NCBI GenBank assembly: GCA_002502245.1 | Contig: DAPW01000018.1 | Location: 1-64,000, forward strand | DNA from: Methanoregula sp. UBA154 | Lineage (GTDB): Archaea > Halobacteriota > Methanomicrobia > Methanomicrobiales > Methanospirillaceae | Direction of reading: 5' to 3' | Length of the DNA: 64,000 nt | Part shown: positions 35,704 through 44,863 of the stretch, one piece after another | How positions within the stretch are numbered: position 1 is the first letter of the stretch | Layout: every line of letters begins with the position of its first letter | Notes under the pieces: generated by a model | What the model was told of the DNA's origin: nothing | Databases searched by the model: none | Seen by the model: only the letters and a program-made list of their open reading frames with translations | Position numbers and translations under genes: made by a program

Positions 35704-38490
35704 GTGAGCGGATTCGACCTGGCAAAATTCGAGGAGGAAGCGCACGAGCGGTGGACGCACGCGTTTGAGCCCGACCCCTCGAACCTGGAAAAATTTTACT
35801 TAAACGTCGCGTTCCCGTACCCGAGCGGCGCCATGCACGTCGGCCACGGGCGGACGTACATTGTACCGGACATCGTGGCACGGTACCAGCGGATGCGGGG
35901 AAAACAGGTGCTCTTCCCGATGGGGTTCCACGTCACCGGCGCTCCGGTGGTCGGCATCTCCAAGCGGATCGCAAACAAGGATGAGAAGACCATCCGGCTC
36001 TACCGCGACCTGTACCGCGTGCCGCAGAACGTGCTCGACAGTTTCACGGACCCGCTGACGATCGTCCGCCACTTTGCGGCCGAGTACCAGCGGGTGATGA
36101 CCGCCTGCGGCCTCTCCATTGACTGGCGCCGGCGGTTCATCACGGTCGACCCGGCGTATTCGAAGTTCATCGAATGGCAGTGGAAACACCTGTACGAGGC
36201 CGGTCACGTGATCAAGGGGGCTCACCCGGTCCGCTTCTGCACGGTGGATGACAACCCCGTGGGCGACCATGACCTCCTGGACGGCGACAAGGCCGAGGTG
36301 ATAAAATTCACCATGGTCATGTTCCGGTACGGCGACGCCTTCATCCCGACCGCGACCCTCCGGCCCGAGACCATCCACGGCGTCACCAACCTCTGGGCAA
36401 ACCCGGGTGTCACGTACGTGAAAGCGCTCGTGGACGGCAGGGCCTGGATCATCTCAAAGGAAGCGGCCGAGAAACTCGTCCTGCAGGACCATACCGTTGA
36501 GATACGGGAAGAGATCCCCGGTACGAGCCTCATCGACAGGAAGGTCAGCCACCCGCTCTGCGGCGAGGTGCCGATCCTCCCGGCGGATTTTGTCGATCCG
36601 GACATGGCAAGCGGCATGGTCATGAGCGTCCCCGCCCATGCCCCGTTCGATTACATTGCCCTCCGCGACCTCCAGCAGGCCGGGCGGTATACGGACATCC
36701 GGCCGATCCCGCTCATCAGCGTGGAAGGCTATGGCGAGATCCCGGCCCGGGACGCGGTCGAGAAGGCCGGCATCAAAAACCAGCTGGATCCCCGGATGGA
36801 CGCCCTTACGCAGGAGATCTACTCGGCCGAGTTCGCGAAGGGAAGACTCTTCGAGAAGTACGGCGGGAAGCCGGTCCGGGTTGCCCGGGACGAGGTTGCC
36901 GAGCTGATGACGGAGCAGTACGACTCGGTCGTCATGTACGAGTTCGATATCCGCCCGGTCGTCTGCCGGTGCGGGAACCGCGTGAAGGTGAAGATCCTCC
37001 ACGACCAGTGGTTCCTGAAGTACAGTGACCCCGACTGGAAGCAGCAGGTCTCCGATCACTTAAAAGACATGGCACTGGTACCGCCCGAAGTCCGGGTTGA
37101 GTTCGATCGAACGGTCGGCTGGCTCAAGGACTGGGCCTGCACCCGCCGGGTGGGCCTCGGCACCCGCTTCCCGTGGGACAAACAGCAGCTGATCGAGCCC
37201 CTCTCGGACTCGACCGTGTACATGGCGTATTACACCATCGCCCATAAGATCCGGGAGATCGACTCAAAACTCCTGACCCCGGAGGTCTTCGACTACATCT
37301 TCCTCGGGAAGAATTCCCCGGACCTGCCCGAGAAGAAGAAACTGGATGCCATGCGGGCAGAGTTCCTGTACTGGTACCCGTACGATTTCCGGTTCTCGGC
37401 AAAGGATCTCATCTCCAACCACCTGACCTTCCAGCTCTTCCACCACGTCACGGTATTCGAGGGGCAGAAAGACAAGCTGCCAAAGGGCATGGTCGTCTTC
37501 GGCATGGGCCTCCTCAACGGGGCCAAGATGTCCTCCTCAAAAGGCAACGTCTTCCTCCTGGAGGACGCCGTGCAGGAGTTCGGGGCCGATACCGTCCGGA
37601 TGTTCCTGATGGGCAGTGCCGAGCCATGGCAGGACTTTGACTGGCGGAACGAGCTTGTCCTCTCGACAAGGAAGCAGATCGAACGGTTCTACAACACCGT
37701 AATGGAGATCAAGGACGCTTCCGGCGAGCCGCACGATATTGACCGCTGGCTGGCGAGCCGGCTCCAGTCGCATATTGCCCGGACAACCGTTGCGCTCGAC
37801 AACTTCCAGACCCGGCAGGCCCTCCAGGAAGCCTACTTCGGGATCGAGACCGACCTGAAATGGTACCGCCGCCGGCTCCCGAAGGATTGCGATGGCAGCC
37901 GGGAGCTCCACACCCTCTGCTCGGTCTGGATACGGCTTCTTTCCCCGTTCATCCCGTTTACAGCTGAGCACCTCTGGAAGCAGGTGGCCGGTGAAGGACT
38001 CGTCTCCTTTGCCCCGTGGCCGGTGGTTGATGAAGCCCTGGTGAACGTGAAGGCTGAACTGGCAGAGGAACTTCTTGCCCGCACGGTGGAGGATATTGAG
38101 TCCATCCTGAAGCTGATCCAGCTCAGACCAAAGGCAATCACCATCGCACTTGCACCGGACTGGAAGCATGACATCTTCCGCACGATCGCAACCGCGAGTG
38201 ACAGGAACCTGGTCGTGAAGGAGATCATGAAGGACCCGGCAATGCGGAAGCGTGGCAGGGCAGCAACGGATGCTGCAAAGCAGATCACGACACTCATCCA
38301 CCGCCTCCCGCCCTATGTAGTCGGACCCCTTGCAAAGGACCCGATCGGCGAGCAGGCTGTCTTCGAGGCGGCAATGGAGTTCCTCGCGCAGGAGTTCGGG
38401 GTGCCGGTCCACATCACGGCAGCGGAGGAGAGCGACCTTGTCAAGGCTGCGACCGCCCTGCCGTTCAAGCCGGCGATCATTATCGAATAA
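35704..38490 (+). CDS. leuS: Leucyl-tRNA synthetase
   Basis: A 928-residue class Ia synthetase that charges tRNA-Leu. The HIGH-type motif is in PSGAMHVGHGR (HVGH, residues 45-48) and the KMSKS-type loop is GAKMSSSKGN (KMSSS, 608-612). The archaeal/eukaryotic-type insertions and a long C-terminus are present. The start is GTG at 35704; the ribosome site AAGGTGA overlaps the TAA of the preceding gene. The gene is intact to the natural stop. An oligo-T tract follows. Confidence 0.97.
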   Translation: MSGFDLAKFEEEAHERWTHAFEPDPSNLEKFYLNVAFPYPSGAMHVGHGRTYIVPDIVARYQRMRGKQVLFPMGFHVTGAPVVGISKRIANKDEKTIRLYRDLYRVPQNVLDSFTDPLTIVRHFAAEYQRVMTACGLSIDWRRRFITVDPAYSKFIEWQWKHLYEAGHVIKGAHPVRFCTVDDNPVGDHDLLDGDKAEVIKFTMVMFRYGDAFIPTATLRPETIHGVTNLWANPGVTYVKALVDGRAWIISKEAAEKLVLQDHTVEIREEIPGTSLIDRKVSHPLCGEVPILPADFVDPDMASGMVMSVPAHAPFDYIALRDLQQAGRYTDIRPIPLISVEGYGEIPARDAVEKAGIKNQLDPRMDALTQEIYSAEFAKGRLFEKYGGKPVRVARDEVAELMTEQYDSVVMYEFDIRPVVCRCGNRVKVKILHDQWFLKYSDPDWKQQVSDHLKDMALVPPEVRVEFDRTVGWLKDWACTRRVGLGTRFPWDKQQLIEPLSDSTVYMAYYTIAHKIREIDSKLLTPEVFDYIFLGKNSPDLPEKKKLDAMRAEFLYWYPYDFRFSAKDLISNHLTFQLFHHVTVFEGQKDKLPKGMVVFGMGLLNGAKMSSSKGNVFLLEDAVQEFGADTVRMFLMGSAEPWQDFDWRNELVLSTRKQIERFYNTVMEIKDASGEPHDIDRWLASRLQSHIARTTVALDNFQTRQALQEAYFGIETDLKWYRRRLPKDCDGSRELHTLCSVWIRLLSPFIPFTAEHLWKQVAGEGLVSFAPWPVVDEALVNVKAELAEELLARTVEDIESILKLIQLRPKAITIALAPDWKHDIFRTIATASDRNLVVKEIMKDPAMRKRGRAATDAAKQITTLIHRLPPYVVGPLAKDPIGEQAVFEAAMEFLAQEFGVPVHITAAEESDLVKAATALPFKPAIIIE

Positions 38491-38492
38491 TC

Positions 38493-38500
38493 TTTTTTCC
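38493..38500 (+). terminator. Oligo-T terminator after leuS
   Basis: A run of six T starts three bases after the stop codon of leuS. Confidence 0.45.
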
Positions 38501-38657
38501 ACTTGGTATCCGCTGGGCCGGCGGCGCACGGGCTTCCGGCCTGAATCGTGTTTATACAGCCGCTATCTGCCGGGGGTGTGCCCGCGAAAGACGGAACGGG
38601 TACTATTCCCTGTACCTGATGAAAAATTAAAAAAGGGTGCAGATTGTACACCTGACC

Positions 38658-39152
38658 ATGAAACTCCTGGTTCTTCTCCTCATGATCTGCCTGACCGCAG
38701 GACCGGCTCTGGCGGCAGGGGATTATATGGGCGGCAGCATCGATCTTGGTGGATCGGGACCGCAGGTCACGGTCGTAACAACCGTGGTTACGCAGGCCAC
38801 ACCGGCAGCGTTCCCTCCCGCGACTCTTCCCGTAACCGGCTCCCTCCTGATCATAACCACACCACCGGGCGCAGCCATCATCATCGATGGTACCCGGCAG
38901 GGCATAAGCCCGGCCACCATCCCAGATCTCGCACCGGGCGACCATACGCTCCTCATACTGATGAACGGGTATAACGATACCACGGCAACGGTCACCGTCA
39001 TTGCCGGCCAGACAACGGCCTACTCCACGCTCCTGGTACCGGCAACCACAGCAACACCGTCCCGGCCGTTACCGACAAAGACTCCGGGTTTTACATCCGC
39101 GCTCGCCCTTTCGGCACTGGCCGCGGTCCTGGCACTGAAAAGAGTATTGTGA
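38658..39152 (+). CDS. PEGA-domain surface protein (small)
   Basis: A 164-residue exported protein. A signal peptide (MKLLVLLLMICLTAGPALAA) is followed by a Gly/Val/Thr stretch, one PEGA domain (~62-128: SLLIITTPPGAAIIIDGTRQG; TIPDLAPGDHTLLILMNGY) and a Pro/Thr linker. A short C-terminal hydrophobic helix ends with KRVL. The ATG at 38658 gives a normal signal peptide; a GTG 21 bases upstream would not. The C-terminal tail resembles those of four other exported proteins in the window. Confidence 0.82.
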   Translation: MKLLVLLLMICLTAGPALAAGDYMGGSIDLGGSGPQVTVVTTVVTQATPAAFPPATLPVTGSLLIITTPPGAAIIIDGTRQGISPATIPDLAPGDHTLLILMNGYNDTTATVTVIAGQTTAYSTLLVPATTATPSRPLPTKTPGFTSALALSALAAVLALKRVL

Positions 39153-39319
39153 ACTTTTCTTTTTAGCGGGTGTATCCCACGGTGTCCGGTTTTTGCCGGA
39201 TGAGATGCATGCCTGGCACTGCCCGTTGTATAACCTTCCTGCCGAAAGAAACGGGCACCGGCCAGCCGTATTTTTTTTGGGTAACGTATCAACGGAGTCC
39301 CTGACTTTCAGCTCTGACA

Positions 39320-39480
39320 GGAGGCCCCCCTTGCGCCAGCCCTGCCCCTGATTGGGGAGGGGGCGCGTGCGATTCCTCTTGTATTACCCGAAATCAAGGT
39401 TCAGTAACTACAGCACTATCGCAACCGGGGCTTCAAAAGCGGCGGGGCGAAGCCCCGGGAGCGTCGGCGTCTTTCGATCG
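39320..39480 (+). repeat. Dispersed repeat family A, copy A7 (complete)
   Basis: Contains CCCCCCTTGCGCCAGCCCTG, a CCCCTGATTGGGGAGG hairpin, ACTACAGCACTATCGCAACC and GCGGCGGGGCGAAGCCCCGG with GAGCGTC. The remainder of 39153-39693 is an AT-rich, gene-free spacer that must contain the promoter for the next gene. Confidence 0.85.
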
Positions 39481-39693
39481 TCAACAGGTGCACGTTTTCC
39501 CCTTCCATTGCAGGTAGGCAATTTTTCTTGTTTTTCCCTCGTAAATCCTTCCTGAATTCAGGGGTTAAAATAACACGTTACTCTTTTTTTGTGTTCCTGC
39601 ACGCCTCCCTGCACCATACGGATCTGCCCGCACCGGGATTTTCGTCCACAAACCCATTATACCGGCATAAGGTAACCGGTTGCAGATACTACC

Positions 39694-40959
39694 ATGATGA
39701 CACGTTTCCGGTGCTGGTTACTGGTGATCAGCTGTATACTCGCAGGCTGCCTTGTCGGGGCAGCGGGGGCGGCAAGCCTCGGGACTGACTGGAAGGAACG
39801 GGCATCTGAAGAGGGGCCGTTTCTCGGCGTCATGATCACGCCGGACGCGTCGCTGGTCTATGCCGGGGGCAACGAGATATACGTCCGCTCATGGGACCGG
39901 GAGATCCACTGGGGCAGCAGGCCCGCCCGGGTGGCAGTCCTGAGCTATGATGGAAAACGAATTATTCTGGGAGTGGGAAACAAGCTCTCGGTCCTCGACA
40001 ATAAGGGGGTCGAGAACTGGTCCAGGACCATGGACGGGTATGTCAGGGCTGTTGCGATGTCCCCCAACGGATCGTTTATCATCTCGGCTGATGACAAAGG
40101 GAACTATATCTCGTGGGGGAAGGACGGTGAATTTATTGTCCGCCTGCAGAACCAGACCGCGAATACCATTGCATATGCCCCCACCGGCAACCTCGTGGTT
40201 GTCGCAACCGATTATGGACTGCGGTTCTACAACCGAAAGCTCGAACTGGTCTGGTACGATAACCGGACCGAGAGCCGGGATCAGTTTATTGCCATCTCCG
40301 GTGACGGCTCCACGGTCATCACTGCCGGTGGAAACGAGGTCGCGTCATACACCCGTGACGGAACGCTCAACTGGCGCAGGGAAATAACAAAGGACCCGAT
40401 TATCGACATGCGCTGTTCATTCGACTGCTCCGCCATCATCCTTGCCGGCCAGGACAAGAACGTCGTTGCTGTCGACCGCTATGGCAATGTGCGCTGGAAG
40501 TACGACGTGGGACAGTGGGTCCAGGCCGTCGGCGTTTCCCGGGACGCATCGGTGATCGCTGCCGGCGGGATCGACCGCACCGTGTACGTCTTTGACCGGA
40601 GTGGTAATCTGATCACGAAGAAGAAGACGGATGCCATCATCCAGCCCCGATCGATTGCGGTCAGCAGCGACGGGAGGCGGATCGTGGTCGCCGACCAGGT
40701 GAACCTCTACGGGTTCTCCATGATCGGGGACCCGGTTGCACCCGATATACCCGAAACATATACCCTGCCGCCCCTGAACCCGGTGGAGACCACACATATT
40801 CTGACCACCGCCACGACACCTCCGGTAACCACACCGGAACCGGATCTCACCTCTCGGACAACCGGTACCGGACCGGCAGCAACCTATGCCCCGGTCAGCC
40901 CGCTCCTCCTGATACCGGCACTTGGTGCAGCCGCGTTCCTTTGCCGCAGGCTGCGATAG
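39694..40959 (+). CDS. Exported beta-propeller (PQQ/WD40-like) protein
   Basis: A 421-residue secreted or surface protein. The signal peptide (~1-28, LVISCILAGCLVGAAGA) precedes a repeated propeller of ~40-residue units with W and DGxxI/V cores (MDGYVRAVAMSPNGSFIISADDKGNYISW; LNWRREITKDPIIDMRCSFDCSAIILAGQD; NVRWKYDVGQWVQAVGVSRDASVIAAGG). The Thr/Pro-rich linker (HILTTATTPPVTTPEPD) and a hydrophobic helix ending FLCRRLR form a sorting-like tail. The signal peptide includes a Cys (LAGC) that could mark lipid modification. A role in surface binding or signalling is inferred only. Confidence 0.82.
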   Translation: MMTRFRCWLLVISCILAGCLVGAAGAASLGTDWKERASEEGPFLGVMITPDASLVYAGGNEIYVRSWDREIHWGSRPARVAVLSYDGKRIILGVGNKLSVLDNKGVENWSRTMDGYVRAVAMSPNGSFIISADDKGNYISWGKDGEFIVRLQNQTANTIAYAPTGNLVVVATDYGLRFYNRKLELVWYDNRTESRDQFIAISGDGSTVITAGGNEVASYTRDGTLNWRREITKDPIIDMRCSFDCSAIILAGQDKNVVAVDRYGNVRWKYDVGQWVQAVGVSRDASVIAAGGIDRTVYVFDRSGNLITKKKTDAIIQPRSIAVSSDGRRIVVADQVNLYGFSMIGDPVAPDIPETYTLPPLNPVETTHILTTATTPPVTTPEPDLTSRTTGTGPAATYAPVSPLLLIPALGAAAFLCRRLR

Positions 40960-40973
40960 CGGGGCCGGGGATA

Positions 40974-40985
40974 TTCTTTTTTTAT
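40974..40985 (+). terminator. Oligo-T terminator after the propeller gene
   Basis: A run of seven T (40977-40983) follows the stop codon within 20 bases. Confidence 0.45.
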
Positions 40986-41202
40986 ACCATTGAACGGGCA
41001 GGCAGCAGCAGGAAACCTGTGCTTTGAAAAGTCCGGACTGCACCCGCAGCACAGGTACAAGGCGAGTCAATGAACTCTTCTCGAGAGATCGTACAGAAAG
41101 CCCTGTGGCGTTCGGGGCTTTCTCACCAGATGGCGGGCCTGCGAGAAGGGGAGGGGATAGTGTATGGTGTTTTACGGGCCCGGAACCCGGGAAGTGATAT
41201 TG

Positions 41203-41210
41203 TTTAAATA
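41203..41210 (+). promoter_or_regulatory. TATA box of the GILT-like gene
   Basis: TTTAAATA ends 45 bases before the ATG at 41256, and GAGAGG (41238-41243) acts as ribosome site. An earlier ATG at 41246 is out of frame. Confidence 0.5.
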
Positions 41211-41255
41211 CTTCACACCGAAACTATCTTTTTCGCAAGAGAGGAATGAGTACCT

Positions 41256-42254
41256 ATGAGCAAGAAAGAGAGCAAGAGAGATACCACCCCTGCCCCTTCT
41301 CTTTTTGAGAACAAGGGGATACTGGCAGGAATAATCATTATTGTCGTGATCATCCTGCTGGCCGGGATTTTGTACGCCACCGGTACCCTGAGCGGATCAG
41401 ACGCCGTTGAACCGCAGGAGTGCGGCAGGGCGGTCATTTCCTACGTCAATACCAACCTCGCAGCAGCGAATTCGACTGCATCGCTCGTCTCAGTGACCGA
41501 GAAAGACGGGGTGTACCTGATTGCAGGGCGTTACCAGGGACAGGATATTACGTTCTATGCCACGAAAACCTGCAACTACATCTTCTCCGGTATCCGCGAC
41601 ATGAAGGCAACTCCCACGCCAACCGCTACTCCCAAACCTACAACCGCCGCTCCACTGCCAGTAAAATCAGCACGCCCGTCTGTCGAGCTGTTTGTGATGT
41701 CGTTCTGCCCGTACGGGGTCCAGGCCGAGAGTGCAATGGAGCCGGTCGTTGACCTCCTCGGGACAAAGGCAGACTTCAATGTCCGGTACATAGCAACCGT
41801 CAATGGTGAGACCGTTGACGCGATCAGGTCCCTGCACGGCCTGCCCGAGGCAAAAGAGGATCTCCGCCAGCTCTGTCTCATGAAGTCGTACCCGGATCAA
41901 TTCTGGGACTACCTGAACCTCTTCAACGCCCAGTGCTATCCGTTATACCAGAATGCCACGCAGCTCGCATCGTGCCAGCAGAATGTGACCACAACGCTGG
42001 GCATCGATAACCAGAAGATCGAGACCTGCGCAAGCGGCAGCGAGGGGATCGCCCTGCTCAGAGCTGACCAGGCGATCACCAGCGATCTCCTGGTCACCGG
42101 GTCGCCGACGCTCTTCATGAACGGGCAGAGGTACAGTGGCCAGAGGACTGCGGAAGCCTACAAGCAGGGTGTCTGCGCCCGTTTCGACACTCCGCCCGCT
42201 GAATGCTCCGTGAACCTCTCTACCCTGGCAGCAGCTTCCTCGGGAACCTGCTGA
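41256..42254 (+). CDS. Membrane-anchored thioredoxin-fold protein (GILT/DsbA-like)
   Basis: A 332-residue protein. A short charged N-terminus is followed by one membrane helix (~23-47), a small soluble domain, a Thr/Pro linker (ATPTPTATPKPTTAAP) and a C-terminal thioredoxin-fold domain. That domain has SFCPYG in the active-site position, GSPTLFMNG (cis-Pro loop) and Cys-containing segments (RQLCLMKSY; NAQCYPLYQNATQLASCQQN; IETCASGSEG) that resemble gamma-interferon-inducible lysosomal thiol reductases (GILT). The second Cys of the usual CxxC is replaced by Gly (CPYG), so a simple dithiol mechanism is unlikely. It is probably outside the cell, anchored in the membrane, where it might handle disulfides. 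Confidence 0.82.
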   Translation: MSKKESKRDTTPAPSLFENKGILAGIIIIVVIILLAGILYATGTLSGSDAVEPQECGRAVISYVNTNLAAANSTASLVSVTEKDGVYLIAGRYQGQDITFYATKTCNYIFSGIRDMKATPTPTATPKPTTAAPLPVKSARPSVELFVMSFCPYGVQAESAMEPVVDLLGTKADFNVRYIATVNGETVDAIRSLHGLPEAKEDLRQLCLMKSYPDQFWDYLNLFNAQCYPLYQNATQLASCQQNVTTTLGIDNQKIETCASGSEGIALLRADQAITSDLLVTGSPTLFMNGQRYSGQRTAEAYKQGVCARFDTPPAECSVNLSTLAAASSGTC

Positions 42255-42267
42255 TAATCCCGGTATT

Positions 42268-42276
42268 CTTTTTTTA
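42268..42276 (+). terminator. Oligo-T terminator after the GILT-like gene
   Basis: A run of seven T begins about 14 bases after the stop codon. Confidence 0.4.
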
Positions 42277-42542
42277 TGGAAGGGCGAAGAGGTTACGCTC
42301 ATCACCATGGCCATACCAGGGATCGGGTCCTTCGCAGCAGGGACAACTCAGGTTCCGATACCGGGCAATGAGATTGGGATGCATGAAAAGTCGGATCGGG
42401 TCCTCTCTGATCTATTCCGGGCACCAGTTTTCTCCCGGATTGTATTCCGAAGAGCGTCCCTGCCGTGATTTCCGCGGACGAAAAAAGAAGATACGTTATC
42501 TCAGGGATCGCTGAGAGAGCAAAGATGAGGGAAGCTCATCAG

Positions 42543-43043
42543 CTACCGGGGTTTGTTGTTGACCGCAGTACCGCAATTGCCGCAGAACTTTGCCGTGGCG
42601 GAGAGCGCAGCACCGCAGCTCCCGCAGAACTTCCCTGCAGGAGGCGCTGCCGGAGTTGCAGGGACCGGGGCAGATGCCGGGATTTTTGCCGATACAAGAG
42701 GAGTACCGCACATGCCGCAGAACCTGGCAGACCCGGAGACCCGGCTGCCGCAGGAGGCACAGAGAGAGACCCCCGGAACAGCAGCCAAAGGAGGACGTAC
42801 CGGGTTCGCGGCCGGTGCTGCTGCAGGGATGTCCGGGACTCTCGCAAGACAAGTGCTGCAGATCCGCTCATCCGACCGGATCGGCTTTGCGCAGGCACGG
42901 CAGACAAGGGCGCCAGCTGCGAATACTACTCCCGGCGGGGCCGGGGAAGCAGCGGGCGATTCTTCAATGAGCGATGCTCCGCAGTTCCGGCAGAATTTCT
43001 GCAAGGAGCCTACACTCTTACCGCATGCAGGGCAGAACGGCAT
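42543..43043 (-). CDS. Four-zinc-ribbon protein
   Basis: A ~166-residue soluble protein with four treble-clef/zinc-ribbon units: CPAC..CRNC near the start, CRAC..CSTC, CASC..CGMC and CGSC..CGNC near the end. They are separated by Pro/Ala-rich linkers (PAASPAPPGVVFA; PDIPAAAPAANPVRPP; PASAPVPATPAAPPAG). Each unit has two CxxC pairs, so each should hold one Zn. Such rosaries of ribbons usually bind nucleic acid or other proteins. The ATG at 43043 and a GTG 12 bases upstream are both possible. Function is unknown. The end lies ~290 bases from the GILT-like gene. Confidence 0.85.
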   Translation of the reverse strand: MPFCPACGKSVGSLQKFCRNCGASLIEESPAASPAPPGVVFAAGALVCRACAKPIRSDERICSTCLARVPDIPAAAPAANPVRPPLAAVPGVSLCASCGSRVSGSARFCGMCGTPLVSAKIPASAPVPATPAAPPAGKFCGSCGAALSATAKFCGNCGTAVNNKPR

Positions 43044-43172
43044 AAGGACGATCACGTAAGAGTCATTGTACCCGCTCTGTTAAGAGCATTGCTTCGCGGG
43101 CAGCAAAAAAGGGTGTGTGCTCATCTCGGGCCGCTCCATGGTGTTCGCCGGCCGGGCCGTCACCGGAGCGGT

Positions 43173-43490
43173 CTATTCCCCGACTACGCTCTTGGCCCGC
43201 TTAACCCGTTCTTTGGTGGAGAAGCCGGTGACCGCGTCAAGGAATTTCCGGAACCGCTTGTTGGTATCGATGATCACATCATCGGCAGCAGTGATATCGG
43301 ACTCCGTGTCAATGATGACCGACTTGCTGCCTTGGCCGATTGTTACGTCGAGGCGTTTGAGTGCGCCGGACCGGATCCGGTAACCCCTGGCAGTCTTCTC
43401 CGGCTCGGCACCAAAACAGTTTTTCAACTCGGCAACAGCCCGTTCATCAAGATCCTTTGTGAGCCCTCGTTTGATAGGATATTCTTGCAT
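43173..43490 (-). CDS. DUF5611 family protein
   Basis: A 105-residue soluble protein typical of methanogens. It begins MQEYPIKRGLTKDLDERAVAELKNCFG and ends KFLDAVTGFSTKERVKRAK. Alternating beta strands (RLDVTIGQGSKSVIIDTES) suggest a small compact fold. It is divergent from the PAC2 gene, separated by only 34 bases. No function is known to me. Confidence 0.82.
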   Translation of the reverse strand: MQEYPIKRGLTKDLDERAVAELKNCFGAEPEKTARGYRIRSGALKRLDVTIGQGSKSVIIDTESDITAADDVIIDTNKRFRKFLDAVTGFSTKERVKRAKSVVGE

Positions 43491-43524
43491 AATACTTTTT
43501 TACTCGTGGGTGTATGTTAATCTA

Positions 43525-44262
43525 ATGACGGCAGAACCTTCAACCGATCTCAAGATTTTTTCAAAACCCCTCCCGCTCAACGGGGCGGTCCTCATGGGTT
43601 TTCCGGGCAGCGGTCTTGTCGGGACCATTGCACTCCAGTATATGGTGGACCAGATGGAGTTTGAGCTGGTCGGGTCCATGACCTCGAAGTTCTTCCCCCC
43701 GCTTGCCATGATGAACCGGGGCATCATCAACGATCCGGTCCGCCTCTATTCCAAGAACAGCGAGAAGTACAATATCACGGCTATTGTTGCGGATATCCCG
43801 ATCGCGCCGATGATCTGCTACGAGATCTCGAACGGCATCCTTGACTGGCTGACGCCCTACAAACCAAAGGAGGTGCTCACGATTGCCGGTATTGTGACCA
43901 ATGAACCGGAGAAACGGGTCTTTGGTGTCGCAACCTCGACCGAAGCCCTGGCCCGTATCAAGGACCACACGCTTGTCCTCCCGATAGGCAGTATCTCGGG
44001 TATCGCCTCGAGCATCCTGACCGAGTGCAAGGTGCGGGGAATCCACGGTTACGGCTTGCTCGGAGAGACCGTGAACGCCCCCGACCCGCGGGCATCTGCT
44101 GCCACCATCGGGGTGCTCAACCGGATGTACGACCTCGGGCTCGATGTCCAGCCCCTGATCGAGCAGGCCGTCGAGATCGAGCAGAGCATGGGTAAACTTG
44201 CCGAGGAAGTGCAGCAATCCGCGGAACAGACCCCGAAAAAAGATCTGCCGATGTACGGGTGA
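43525..44262 (+). CDS. PAC2-family proteasome assembly chaperone-like protein
   Basis: A 245-residue PAC2 (COG1938/2047-like) protein. It opens FSKPLPLNGAVLMGFPGSGLVGTIALQYMVDQ, then PLAMMNRGIINDPVRLY, ITAIVADIPIAPMICYEISNGILDW and LGVRGIHGYGLLGETVNAPDPRASAATIGVLNRMYDLGLDVQPLIEQA. In eukaryotes PAC2 helps assemble the 20S proteasome; archaeal homologs are ATP-grasp-like and their role is unsettled. The ATG at 43525 gives the expected N-terminus. It lies six bases upstream of a DUF473 gene, an arrangement seen in methanogens, so they are one operon. Confidence 0.92.
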   Translation: MTAEPSTDLKIFSKPLPLNGAVLMGFPGSGLVGTIALQYMVDQMEFELVGSMTSKFFPPLAMMNRGIINDPVRLYSKNSEKYNITAIVADIPIAPMICYEISNGILDWLTPYKPKEVLTIAGIVTNEPEKRVFGVATSTEALARIKDHTLVLPIGSISGIASSILTECKVRGIHGYGLLGETVNAPDPRASAATIGVLNRMYDLGLDVQPLIEQAVEIEQSMGKLAEEVQQSAEQTPKKDLPMYG

Positions 44263-44268
44263 AGAACG

Positions 44269-44667
44269 ATGAAGTGTGCTGCTTTAACCGGAATCGCTCC
44301 CGAGGTGATCAAGGATATCAGAGCGGGACGGCCCCGCACCATCGAACTGCAGAGCACGCATAATATTGTGACCGTGGCCTCGATAGAGCCGGGTCCTGCT
44401 ACCCACATCTTTATCACCTCCATCGACCTCGCGGACTTAGACCCCGGCGATGCAGGGATCTGTGCCTACGTGCTCTCCTCAAGCATCACGATGAAGCGGA
44501 TCATGGAGTATTCGCACGGCTTGTATTTCGAGGAGCGGGAACGGATGACTGCCCGGGTGCAGGTGAAATACTGCGCCTCATCCATCGTCAAAAAGGTCTT
44601 CCATGAAGGGCTCATGAAGCCGACTGAAGTGGAAGTGCTCAAGTCCTCCTGTTACCACGCAGGATAA
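44269..44667 (+). CDS. DUF473 family protein
   Basis: A 132-residue soluble archaeal protein. It begins MKCAALTGIAPEVIKDIRAG and includes TMKRIMEYSHGLYFEERERMTARVQVKYCASSIVKK. Typically found beside PAC2-type genes. No catalytic residues are evident. The function is unknown. The stop is followed by a T-rich stretch (CATCCTTTTTTCATTG), the probable end of the transcript. Confidence 0.88.
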   Translation: MKCAALTGIAPEVIKDIRAGRPRTIELQSTHNIVTVASIEPGPATHIFITSIDLADLDPGDAGICAYVLSSSITMKRIMEYSHGLYFEERERMTARVQVKYCASSIVKKVFHEGLMKPTEVEVLKSSCYHAG

Positions 44668-44863
44668 CTCATCCTTTTTTCATTGTGCATGCAGGAGAAG
44701 ACCAGTTTGCTGCGCTGGTCTTTTCCGGGAATCAGACACACCTTGTCGATCCGGCAGGTACGGGGAATTTCGAGAGAGATTTGCCGGCTGGCTGAAGAGA
44801 TGGCCCGTTGCCACCCGGAAAAATCAATACGAAAAAGGAAAGGGATTATTCCACGGTAAAAAG
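44668..44863. other. Short gap between convergent genes
   Basis: About 200 bases with no gene. The T-rich end of the DUF473 transcript is at the left (44673-44681). Confidence 0.4.

Noticed and set aside
34465..35760. Minus-strand frame of 431 codons opposite the PIN-ATPase-KH gene
   Set aside because: Its product is extremely Asp/Val/Gly/His-rich and has no motif, while the plus strand encodes a clear PIN, P-loop and KH protein.
39320..39480. CRISPR or tandem array
   Set aside because: The repeats are single, long and dispersed over 61 kb rather than short, regularly spaced and clustered; no cas gene is present.
42465..43520. Plus-strand frame of 351 codons over the zinc-ribbon and DUF5611 genes
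   Set aside because: The Arg/Cys/Ala-rich translation lacks any domain; the opposite strand shows four regular zinc ribbons and a known methanogen family.
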